Source: Theocolax elegans (taxonomy: Eukaryota; Arthropoda; Insecta; Hymenoptera; Cerocephalidae). From it: a stretch of DNA of 64,000 nucleotides. How positions within the stretch are numbered: position 1 is the stretch's first letter; each line of letters starts with the position of its first letter. Where the stretch lies: NCBI GenBank assembly GCA_026168455.1, contig CM047426.1:69107475-69171474 (forward strand). Direction: 5' to 3'. Under the pieces are notes generated by a model. That model worked only from the letters and a program-made list of their open reading frames with translations, was not told where the DNA came from and did not search any database. Of this stretch, positions 11,241 to 20,757 are shown in pieces. A program made the position numbers and the translations under genes.

Positions 11241-12617
11241 TTATTCTCCTGTCTTCCTCTGTGACACACATCTGCGGGGTTGAATAAAACGTTTTAATTC
11301 GGTGACATGCGATTTCGCAATTTTCCGACTGTTTCCTTCACCACTACCCAACACATACACTGTAGGGGACAGCACTTTTACGATATCGAACGGTCCTTCA
11401 TATTTCGGCGCAAGTTTGGCGGAATATTTATTCGCGGCGTTAGATAACGTATGTACTCGTCTAAGTACTAAATCTCCTACGGAAAAACTAACATCTTTAC
11501 GTCCCTTATTATACTGTTTCTCCTGCTTGGCACGTGCTTGATCTATGTGTCGAGCTACCAAATCTCGCAGGGCATCTAGACGTTTCATCCTCTCTTCCCA
11601 TACCTCCGGCGGAATTTTAACAACTGGTCTATGACCTTCTACTTCTCTCCTCAAGCTTTTCACTGGCTTAGGGTGTCTGCCGAAATTTAAGAAGGCAGGT
11701 GACACCTTAGTGGAGGATTGTACGGCGGTGTTCACGGCATAGCGAAATTCATGCACGTGCACGTCCCAATTCCGATGGTCTCCACCGACAAATGCTGCTA
11801 TCATCGCCTTCAGCGTTCTGTTACTTCTCTCGACCGGATTAGCCTGGGGAAAGTACGGAGGCGTCGTGACGTGCTTAACTCCGACCTCCGCCAAGGTAGC
11901 TTTCAACAACTTGTTGTCGAATTCTCGACCATTGTCTGAGAGAAAGTAATCGGGCGTCTCCCAACGGAATAACACCAATTCCTCGAACGCCCTCGCAACC
12001 GACTTTCCATCTGCTGACCTCAGAGGTTTCACCTCAATCCACCTGGTGAAGAGATCCTGGAATACCACCAAGTATCGACACTGGCTCTTACTTGGTGGAA
12101 ATTCCATGAGATCAGCGGCCACTACTGCCCATGGTCTCTCTACGATTCGGCTTCCCATTAATCCGACGGGTCCTGTCTGCGATACCTTGTATTGCTGGCA
12201 GGTCTGGCAACTACGTACGAAGTCATGGGTGTCGTACCACATGCCCTTCCAATAATAGTCTCTGGCTAGTTTGTCGTACGTCTTCTCGATCCCTAAGTGC
12301 CCAGCCGACGTGACACAGTGCGACTCTTGTAACACTTGTTGACGATGATCTGCTGGCACAACTAGCCTCCAACCTTCTTCCGGCGTAGTTATTGGATCGA
12401 GTAATGGGTCGTATCTATGGCGATACAGTAAACCGTTCTCTACCTTCCAACCGTTGAACTTAGCTGGACGTTCTGGCACTTCTTTCAGCATCTTAAGATA
12501 CCATTGGTCCGCTATCTCTTCAAACGCGGCTACATCTTCCTCTTCCGACGGAAACATCCTGGACAAGGCGTCTGGGACGTGGTTCATAGCTCCCTTCCTA
12601 TGTACCACCTTAAAGTC
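11241..12617 (-). CDS. pol: Gypsy-A copy C integrase part of pol
   Basis: Retroviral-type integrase that inserts element cDNA into the chromosome. It is in the same frame as the upstream PR-RT-RNaseH segment and separated from it by one TGA; the first Met is at 12,608. Order: end of the RNase H linker (ALSR motif); an HHCC zinc finger (HCVTSAGH ... CQTC, about residues 95-140); a DDE core with Asp in DLMEF, Asp in SDNGREF and Glu in PVERSN; and a C-terminal GPY/F-like module (YEGPFDI). About 455 residues from the first Met, a normal size for a Gypsy integrase. No envelope gene follows. All catalytic residues appear intact. Confidence 0.93.
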   Translation of the reverse strand, partial: DFKVVHRKGAMNHVPDALSRMFPSEEEDVAAFEEIADQWYLKMLKEVPERPAKFNGWKVENGLLYRHRYDPLLDPITTPEEGWRLVVPADHRQQVLQESHCVTSAGHLGIEKTYDKLARDYYWKGMWYDTHDFVRSCQTCQQYKVSQTGPVGLMGSRIVERPWAVVAADLMEFPPSKSQCRYLVVFQDLFTRWIEVKPLRSADGKSVARAFEELVLFRWETPDYFLSDNGREFDNKLLKATLAEVGVKHVTTPPYFPQANPVERSNRTLKAMIAAFVGGDHRNWDVHVHEFRYAVNTAVQSSTKVSPAFLNFGRHPKPVKSLRREVEGHRPVVKIPPEVWEERMKRLDALRDLVARHIDQARAKQEKQYNKGRKDVSFSVGDLVLRRVHTLSNAANKYSAKLAPKYEGPFDIVKVLSPTVYVLGSGEGNSRKIAKSHVTELKRFIQPRRCVSQRKTGE

Positions 12618-14896
12618 TCATTGCTGCATCTCCAAGGCCCATCTGGCAAGGCGGCCAGTTGGGTCCTTGAGATTCTGCAGCCATCGAAGGGCACTATGGT
12701 CGGTAATGACCGTGAAGGTGTAACCTTCGATGTACGGACGCAACTTTTTAATCGCCCACAACATGGCGAGACACTCCTTCTCCGACGTCGTATAGTTCTT
12801 CTCAGCCGGCGTCAACACTCGGCTGATATATACGATCGGATGTTCTCCATCATCCTTCTCCTGCGTGAGGACGGCTCCCAAGGCGAAATTACTGGCGTCG
12901 CACTGGATCGTAAATGCTTTACTAAAGTCCGGCCTCGCGAGTACTGGCGCTTGGGTGAGAGCTTTCTTCAGAGCGTCGAAAGCCTCCTGTTGCTCATCTC
13001 CCCACGTCCACTCTTGGCTTTTACGGAGAAGTTTTACCAACGGTACTTTCAGCTCAGAGTCCTTTTCAATGAACCTGGCGTACCACCCGACCATTCCCAG
13101 GAACCGGCGCAATTCTCTAACATTGCGGGGCTCTGGGTATTCTACTACCGGCGAAACTTTCTCTGGATCAGGGCGCAATCCTTGGCTATCCAGGATAAAG
13201 CCTAAATACGTAACACTGGAACAGCAAAACTCGCACTTATCCCGGTTTACCATCAATCCAGCATCCACGAGCTTCCTCAATACTAACTCCAGCCACTTCA
13301 GATGCTCGTCAAAATCTTCTGTTACTATGATTATATCATCTAGGTAACAGAAGATATACGGCTCGTACTCTGGCCCGAATAACGCATCCACTAGACGCTG
13401 GAACGTTTTCGGTGCATTTGTAAGGCCGAACGGCATTCTTTTAAACTGGTATTGCCCTGATCCTGGCACGGCAAAGGCGGTATACTTCCGGCTGGTTGCT
13501 TCCATCATTATCTGAAAATACGCCTGCTTCAGGTCGATTTTCGTAATGCACTTTGCCCTTCTCATCTTATCAAGGATGGAATCCATTGTAGCCATTGGAT
13601 ATCCGTCCTTTCTCGTAACCTTATTGAGATCACGGTAGTCGATGCAAAACCGTATCGATCCATCAGGTTTCTTAACCATCACCGGCGCACTGCTCCAATC
13701 ACTGGCAGACCTCTCAATAATATCATTCCGCAGCATCTTATTTACTTCGTCTCGCGCAATCTCCAACATCCTCGGCGACAACCGGCGAACCTTATGCATT
13801 ATAGGTGATGCATCTCCGACATCAATGTGATGTTCGGTTAGGTCAGTTGCGCCGAAAGTATCCGACGGTTCCGGCAATATGCCTTCTACGAGACACCTAA
13901 CACGCTCTCGTTGGTCATCCCGTAACTCTTGGATGCCAGCGCATTCAGCATATATCGTCGCTTCTCCATCTTCTGCTGTGGCGGCGAAGGTTCTCCATTT
14001 ACCTTCTCGGGCTCGCCACTCTCCCCGGCCTAGGCGGGTATCTACGTCGAAAATCCGGCAGAAATCCATGCCTAATATGACATCATAGTCTAGGACATTC
14101 ATGGCTTTGAGCGGAATTATTTCGGCGTATCCGTCTATTTCCAAACTAATATTTAGGATTCCTATTACTCGGCGAACATCTCCCGTGACGCTTTTAATTG
14201 CTGTCTCACATGGTTCCAACCGGCTTCTGAATCTCTCCGTTACTTTAGGTCCAGCGAGCGAAATCATGGCTCCTGGATCAAACAGCGCATTATAACTCTC
14301 TCCTCCGAGATTCAGTTCTAGGAAATTCCTATTATCGGCCGACGTAGCTGCTATATTCTCGTCATCTCGACGGACTTCTTGCTTCTCCTCACCATTTGAC
14401 GGCGGAATACATAATTCCGTCCGCGTTCTCTTGGGAATCGCTCCCGTACTTCTTGGATTCGGCGTCGGAATACAATCTACCTCCTTCTCTACCGGCAAGT
14501 CAAGCGGCGATGGGGCTGAGAGCATCTCTACGGCGCGTTGCACTATGTGTAGCCTCGAGAATTCTCTTTCTTCTTCGAGATCCTCATTGGGCTGTACTGG
14601 CGTGGCGACTTCACTCTCCTTTTGCCTCACCCTTTCACGAAACGTTTGTAGACTTTTCCGCGAATATTCCGCTTCACCTAACGAATAATCAACGGCTTCC
14701 GGCTGGAGAAAACATAAACCTCGTTTCTTCAACCGCTTCGTGTCTACCTCCGGCGTAACGTGATTCTCGACTTGTCTCTCTTCACCACCTACGGCATTCT
14801 CCTGCTTCTCCACCGGCGGATTATAGTCAACCTTCCCGGCGAGATTTAAGGAGTGCTGCTGGGGGATCAGCGGACTTACTGTCCCCCAGCCAACAA
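12618..14896 (-). CDS. pol: Gypsy-A copy C protease-RT-RNase H, -1 frame to gag
   Basis: Polyprotein that processes Gag-Pol and copies element RNA. The frame is open without a stop from the shift heptamer at 14,897. Order: linker; aspartic protease (ALFDPGAMISLAGP ... ILGMDF), where the usual D-S/T-G is DPG; reverse transcriptase with FCIDYRDLN, MPFGLTNAP and catalytic YLDD; connection; RNase H (CDASNFALGAVL, ITDHSAL). It ends at TGA 12,618-12,620, after which the same frame continues into integrase. Copy B has the identical TGA and the identical DPG. Apart from these, this copy looks intact. Clade assignment beyond Ty3/Gypsy is not attempted. Confidence 0.93.
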
Positions 14897-15496
14897 GTTT
14901 CCCAACTTGACACGTATTTCGGCACAGTCAGGACAATTGCGGAAAACCGCTCCTGGTTTACCGCACATCTGACAGGACTCTTGCGATCTGTGTGACGGTG
15001 ACTGCGGTCTGAACACCTTCTCTGGGCATTGCGCCGCTCGATGTCCCGTCTTGGCACACAGAAAACACTTTGCATTCGGGCATTCCGCTGCTCGATGCCC
15101 TACCATCTGGCAGTTAAAGCAGGGACCATAAAATTCCCGACGACCTGGCGACTTCGACTGGAATGTTGCATTGCTCGTTCCATTCGGCGGTGCAACCTTC
15201 TGCTGACGGGCGTACGGCTTACTCTCCCACTTGGCAGCAGAATTTGTCGATCTAGCCGGCAAACCTCGATTTGCAACTGCGGCGTAAGTCGGCTTTTGAA
15301 CTAATTGCGCTTCCGCAGCCACGCTCGACAAAACGTCCTTCTTCTGACGTTTCGACTTCTCCGCTACCTCCTTTGTTGCTGGTTGCTTCGCCTTTTTGCT
15401 TGCAGCAACCTTTCTATCAACTCGAACTTCGGCGGCTTCCTCCATGTCTACATCCGACAGCGCAGCGACCTTTTGCTTGTAATAGTCTCTGGCCAT
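14876..15496 (-). CDS. gag: Gypsy-A copy C gag, nucleocapsid only
   Basis: 206-residue Gag that can bind RNA but shows no capsid domain. Residues 1-70 are basic and Ala/Lys/Glu-rich; residues 125-195 hold three Cys-rich knuckles: CFNCQMVGHRAAEC, CFLCAKTGHRAAQC and CQMCGKPGAVFRNC, the last lacking the His. The start at 15,496 is the first ATG after an AT-rich leader with stops in all frames, so no longer Gag is available. Typical Gypsy Gags are 300 residues or more. It ends 21 nt downstream of the GGGAAAC shift site, in the overlap with pol. Confidence 0.88.
   Translation of the reverse strand: MARDYYKQKVAALSDVDMEEAAEVRVDRKVAASKKAKQPATKEVAEKSKRQKKDVLSSVAAEAQLVQKPTYAAVANRGLPARSTNSAAKWESKPYARQQKVAPPNGTSNATFQSKSPGRREFYGPCFNCQMVGHRAAECPNAKCFLCAKTGHRAAQCPEKVFRPQSPSHRSQESCQMCGKPGAVFRNCPDCAEIRVKLGNLLAGGQ
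14897..14903 (-). promoter_or_regulatory. -1 frameshift heptamer GGGAAAC, copy C
   Basis: In the gag frame this reads ..G GGA AAC, the X XXY YYZ form used for -1 ribosomal slippage. The pol frame is the -1 frame and is open from here, while gag stops seven codons later. Gypsy-B has the same heptamer at the matching place. Confidence 0.8.
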
Positions 15497-16267
15497 TTTA
15501 AATTATTATTAATCCGACGGTTAAATAAATTTATAAAATTATAATAAACCGACCCGGATCCTTCAAACGGGTTATTCGACACGGCAAAATTCACAAATTA
15601 TTACTACCACCACCACAACAATTATTATCTACAAACCTCGTGCCGTGAGGTACTAATTATCAATAAGATAAATTAATTGAAAATAATTAAATTATCACCT
15701 CGTGCTTACACTCTCAAGCACAATATATCTATATACTATATAACTGGCGGTTTACAAACTGGCAACCTGTAACAGAATAAAAGTCTGGCGGTTTGGCAAT
15801 TTGTTCAAATATCGGCAGTTAATATTGGCGGTTCCGGCGTAATTGCTCTACTACCGGCGGTTAATACCGGCAATTCGTTGTATTTTGAAAACACCTGAAA
15901 CAGAAATAAATTCACGAGTACCGGCGGTATATACCGGCGATAATAAATTGAGCAATCACTGAAACAGAAATACAATTCTGGCGGAAAAATACAAATATAT
16001 ATAACAAATATTTATATGAAATAGATATATGTACATACAATCAATATATAATTATTAATAATATTCAATAATAATCAAATAAATTGTATATTTGGCACGA
16101 GGTTTACACAAACAGGAGGGCCCGCCCAATTGGCAATAGGTATAAACAAAAATTTACCATAAATTACCACTGCTCAAAAAAATTTAACACTTAATTAATG
16201 GTGTTGATTTTACACAAAAATGCCGGACGGATACTCAAACACACTCTTTACTCTGCCGTCAATTACT
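15497..16267 (-). other. Gypsy-A copy C 5' leader
   Basis: AT-rich leader with the GGCGGT motif cluster at about 15,743-15,985. No coding capacity upstream of gag. Confidence 0.6.
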
Positions 16268-16285
16268 GCCCCACGTTGGGCGCCA
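16268..16285 (-). promoter_or_regulatory. Gypsy-A primer-binding site, copy C
   Basis: 18-nt tRNA-Lys1,2-type primer site on the minus strand, 3 nt from LTR 3. Confidence 0.9.
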
Positions 16286-16288
16286 TTT

Positions 16289-18240
16289 TGCGACGCTACT
16301 TTTCGTCGGGAAGAATTTAATTAGATTAAATTATAACCCGGCGGAGGTTCCGTCGTAGCGACGTTGAAAATGGCTAGATATCGCCGATTTGTATTTAATT
16401 GGGCGCCTGGCGATATTTAAATAAAAATGAATAATTACTTTACAACACTACTCGGCAACCCGGCAAATCTCCACCTCGACTCCTCGTCACAGAGGGAATC
16501 CCGACGGCTGACCACCTCGGAACCGGTGGCTTTCAGAGTAAAGGAAATTAATAAATACACTCACGAATTCAATCTTATAACCACAAATTAATTTATTGGA
16601 AAATTAAATAATATATTATAATTTCCGGCACCGACACAATATTAACGCGATCCACGACCGACTCTCACACGTGCACACACTCACTCAACTTCCGTCCGTC
16701 CGGCAAATATATATAACAATATTATATTTGAAATAATTCGGCCGCCCGTCGGGCTAACCGTAAATTTACTCGCCTAATTAGCTTGTCGCAGCTCCAAAAC
16801 AACTCCACTCACACCTCGACTACAAACTCTAACGCTACTCTACTCGACTACGAAAAATGGCTACTTCGCCTCTAACTACAAAATTACAACTCTGCGAAAA
16901 TTGACTGCCTCGTCGGACGATCGGGTAGCGAATCCTCGAGACCGGCTTCTTCATCCGGCTCGCGGCGTGGCTTGATCCCCAAAATTAAGGATTTTCCTCC
17001 TCACCCTATCGCTATCCTTCTCTAACTTACTTTACTCCTTATCTACCGGCGTTGATTAGGGTGGTTGATTGCGTGATCGATACGCGTAGTCAGCCTTGAT
17101 CTTATTTCCGTCAAGGCCGATTACCCAATAATAGTGGTTTACGTCACCACCAACCTGTTCATTATTGGGTCGACCACGCAACCAATCATCCCCGACACTC
17201 GGAAGGCGCGCATTACAAATAATGAATTACCATATCGGTAACCCAGTCGGTGCTGCCGCCCCGTGCCTACCGGCTATGTAATTAATACTAACTACTCCCG
17301 ACACACTCACACAACAATTAATATTTAATTTCCGCACTATTTACAACTATATACATACTTTAAAATTATTAAAAATCGCCCCAAACTCTACCGACGGATT
17401 TCCATATTTTTCTTCCTTTAATCAACAACGCTATCTAGCTAAATTAATTAATATAGTATTATATACGTGCGCGCGCTATATACAATAGTATATACGCATA
17501 CATAGGTGTGCGCGCACCGTATATATCTATATATATCCATTCTAATATGCCGCGGTATACCGTATAAATTAGGTATACCGCGACTCCTACTCTACTCGCG
17601 CTCCCCTCGCTCCGCGCGCTCCCACCCATAGTCCCACTACGGTCGCTCACTCGAGCATCTTCGCGCGCGCAACACTCTCGCTGCTCGAGTGATCCCCCTT
17701 CCCGCGCACCACGCCTAGTGCCGCACGAGCGTCGCCGTCGGTGCCGCGTTCCCCGGTATACGGGTGTAAGGTGGGGGAGCACCCTGGCTCTCCCGACTAC
17801 TAGCACGCAGTTCGGGCGTGCGCGCACCCATGCGCCATCTCAGCCGTCGTCGTCTGCTGAGCACGTGTGACGGTTGAGGTTAGGACGCCGCCTAACCTCC
17901 CGTCTTGTTGTCATCAGCAGCGGATACGCCAGGTATCGTGAGACGACCTGGGCTCGGTCCTTGGCTCACGATACCTCTCGGCCGTGGTCTGGGTCGTAGT
18001 CCGCGTACTACCGTCGGGTATCGGTCGCGTCGTTCGTCGGCTCTGACTCTACAACATACCCATACCGTGGGTATCAATGTTTATTTTTAAAGTGCATCGG
18101 TGCACTTCGGTCCGCCTGCGAGGGATTCGCTACCTGCGACGCGATCGCGAGCTAATATAAGTTAACTGTATGCATGCACATGACTTGTAAATACAAGCCA
18201 GGTGCATATACTTGTACGTTGTATGTTTTACAACGTCACA
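16289..18240 (-). repeat. Gypsy-A LTR 3 (1,952 bp), array right edge
   Basis: 5' LTR of copy C. Homology to the other LTRs stops exactly after ...CGTCACA at 18,240, which defines the LTR start on the minus strand. The adjoining AT-rich DNA is not part of the element. The other array end lies outside the window, so a target duplication cannot be tested. Confidence 0.93.
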
Positions 18241-18721
18241 ATAATACACTGTTATTTTTATTTTATTGACTAAAAAAAATTGTTTGTAACTGAATACTAG
18301 GTTAATTAATTACACATTATATTATATTTTACATTTTTATTCAATTAAATTGTAAAATTATAAATTAAAAAAAAATATAAAAAATAAGTATATATTTAGT
18401 GTAATTTCGATCGAGGGAGCGTTAGCGACCGAGGAATTGTTGCTAGTAAATAAATAAAAAATGTCTGTTGATATCTATAAAATACTTGCCGTTGCTATGT
18501 TGATTTCAGTACTTTCATTCGCAGAAACTTTTTATAGAGCTATATAATGTACACTCAAAATGTGAAGAAAAGCGAACAGAATAGTTGCACTTTAAACCAG
18601 TAATTTTTTAGTGAAAAAAATTTTTTATCTGCCTTATATTCTTCAAATAACGCCTGAAATGTACGAAAATTTACAATTTGTTACTTTTTTTATACATTTA
18701 CGATGGGCATTTAGATCCCGC
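18241..18721. other. Spacer between the two Gypsy elements
   Basis: AT-rich DNA with no repeat match noticed elsewhere in the window. It contains a short inverted motif around 18,408-18,434 and one small ORF (separate entry). Confidence 0.5.
18461..18547 (+). CDS. Possible 28-residue hydrophobic peptide ORF
   Basis: ATG-to-TAA ORF of 28 codons. The product has a hydrophobic core (ILAVAMLISVLSF) preceded by a Lys and followed by Ala-Glu, resembling a signal peptide with no mature peptide after it. It could be a first exon of a secreted peptide or chance. No splice donor was convincingly found and the product is not recognised. Confidence 0.15.
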   Translation: MSVDIYKILAVAMLISVLSFAETFYRAI

Positions 18722-18725
18722 CATG
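18722..18725. repeat. Gypsy-B target-site duplication, left
   Basis: CATG directly before the 5' LTR; the same 4 bp follow the 3' LTR at 29,548-29,551. Confidence 0.6.
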
Positions 18726-20420
18726 CGTGAGGTAAAACTCACACCGGTATTAATTTATAATTTGTTAATGGGGGGAAGTCTTGCCGAAGGGACATACCTG
18801 AAACAAGAAAAAAGAGTTAGTTATTATTATTAGTGTATGTAGTTAGTTATAAGGTTAGCGTAGAGGAAATAGATATAAGTGAAATAAGATTTTAATACAA
18901 TATCATATCTTTGAGACGACGAGTCCTGGGTGATCCAACGATGCTATCCCTGTGAGTCCTGTCCTTGGAGGCGATGAGTCCTGGGTACTGCCCATGGTCA
19001 TTCCATTTCCCCTCGAGGCGATGAGTCCTGGGTGAACCTTTTGGTCCTGGGTCCGCTCCTTGGTAGTGTTGGGTACTGCCCATCGTGATTCCATTTCCCC
19101 TTGAGGCGATGTGTCCTGGGTGAACCTTTTGGTCCTGGGTCCGCTCCTTGGTAGTGTTGGTTACCTAAAAGGTTGATAATAAATAAAACAAGAATATATA
19201 TAAGGTTAGGATAGGAGGATTTATAGAGGGATAAAGTTTAGCTGTAATAAGGAAGTTATGTATGTGTATAGGATATTATATATAGGATATGGGAATAGAG
19301 GTTAGGAAGGAAGTAAACACCGGCTACGAATCGTGGCCCGAGCCATTCTCGTCACCGATATTTAAGTACGTAAAGGAAAGGAATTAATAGGGTTTTTATT
19401 GATTTGTCGAGGAAATCGGGGGAATTGGAAAAAGGAAGGAGTTTAATAATGAAGAAGGAACGATGCAACCATACCGCCACCGACGTCCAACCATGTTCCC
19501 ACGTAGATCCAAGACCATCCCCCAACGACCTGGTGATGGAGAACGAAGACAGCCACGAAGACGATGACCCAGGAACTGGCGCACTTCTCACACACACAAA
19601 GAAAAACCCGTTCGCCGTCGTGTAAACAAACGACGCCCGACTCGCGTGCAACGGACTCGGCCGTCTGCTCGTGTACTATGGTCAGCGCGGCAGAGAGGGG
19701 GGCGGCGCTCGCTGCTCTCGCACATGCATGCCGCGGCACATGGCGGCGCACCGAGGAGGGGAACGACGAAATGAGCGGGAAGTAGCCATCTACAGCGTGT
19801 GTGTACGAGAAAGAAAGAAGACACACCTGTTGCATCGGTGGAGGCGCAAGTCAGTTCCTCAACGGAATACGGGTTATTTCGTTGTTCCGTCACTGAGGAA
19901 AAGAAGATTGGTACGGGAATAGATGGCGCGGACGGCGGTAATAGTTAATCATCTAATTAACCAGGAGGATATTATTGGTTGAAAAACAAGGAAGAAGAAG
20001 ACAATCAGCGCCGCGCTTTAACGAACTACGAGGACGAGCGGGATGCTACGAGTCCCGATCGTCATTCGTAGCCGGATAGTCTCCCGGAGCACACCGAACA
20101 ATTTTCTATAGATCAAGTAGTATTTTTTTTCGTAGAAGTCCAGATAATAGTAGTAGTAGTGATAGTAGTCAAGCCGTTTTTATTTTTGAAGAAGATCGGT
20201 TTCTCGTTGCGGTAAGTGGGCTGCACGGCCACCTATTAATTTAGTAAATCGAGTGTATCGCCGAGGATTTCTTACGCGCCGCGTATAGACCTCCTGCGAG
20301 TCCGTGCCGCCATATTGACACGTGCCGCGAATTATATTCTGATCGTTTAAAGATTGAGAATTGTTATATCATTTTATACCGGAATTTGTAAGTTGGTAAA
20401 GTCGGATTAATTAATTAGTT
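18726..20420 (+). repeat. Gypsy-B 5' LTR, lacking its 3' end
   Basis: Matches 27,500-29,096 of the 3' LTR. It starts CGTGAGG where the 3' copy has TGTGAGG. Homology stops abruptly at 20,420; the last 451 bp of the 3' LTR (29,097-29,547) have no counterpart, and no primer-binding site is seen downstream. It carries an extra 88-bp tandem copy. The deletion suggests this copy can no longer transpose. Confidence 0.8.
18983..19158 (+). repeat. 88-bp tandem duplication inside Gypsy-B 5' LTR
   Basis: Two consecutive 88-bp units (starting 18,983 and 19,071), each beginning GGGTACTGCCCAT and ending GGTAGTGTT, with a few differences. The 3' LTR has a single unit. Confidence 0.85.
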
Positions 20421-20757
20421 AGAATTACAAAATTAGTAGAAATTCTCCCTTGAAAAAGAAAACTGGTAGAAAAGCTCTCCTTTCTAGAAATATTAGCAGT
20501 AAAATTTTATTACAGATATTGGTGGTAAACCTTACATTTAAGAAGCTATAGTTATAATTAGTTATATATATCACATCGTCGTATCACCCAATCACAGTTT
20601 TGGACTACTAATAACGTGCACCCTCGCTTATTTCGATTTTTTTTTTTTTTTTTTACAAGCCAAACAAGAGTTTGAAGAATCCTCTTAATTATACGTACGC
20701 CTTATTTATCGTGTAATTAATTAGGACACTTGTAGTAGTAGAATAGAAATAGCAGAT
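20421..20757 (+). other. Gypsy-B 5' leader
   Basis: Untranslated sequence before gag. It contains an 18-base T-run near 20,638-20,654 and short AGTAGAAA-type motifs that recur in the 3' untranslated region. No TGG-type primer-binding site found. Confidence 0.5.

Noticed and set aside
15480..15496. GCCAGAGACTATTA shared by the Gypsy-A gag start and the integrase zinc-finger coding region
   Set aside because: A 14-nt match might mark a capsid-removing deletion, but no further homology extends it, so chance is not excluded.
19352..19922. Overlapping 60-130-codon ORFs in the Gypsy-B LTRs
   Set aside because: Repeated in both LTRs, opposite strands, biased composition; no start context or domain.
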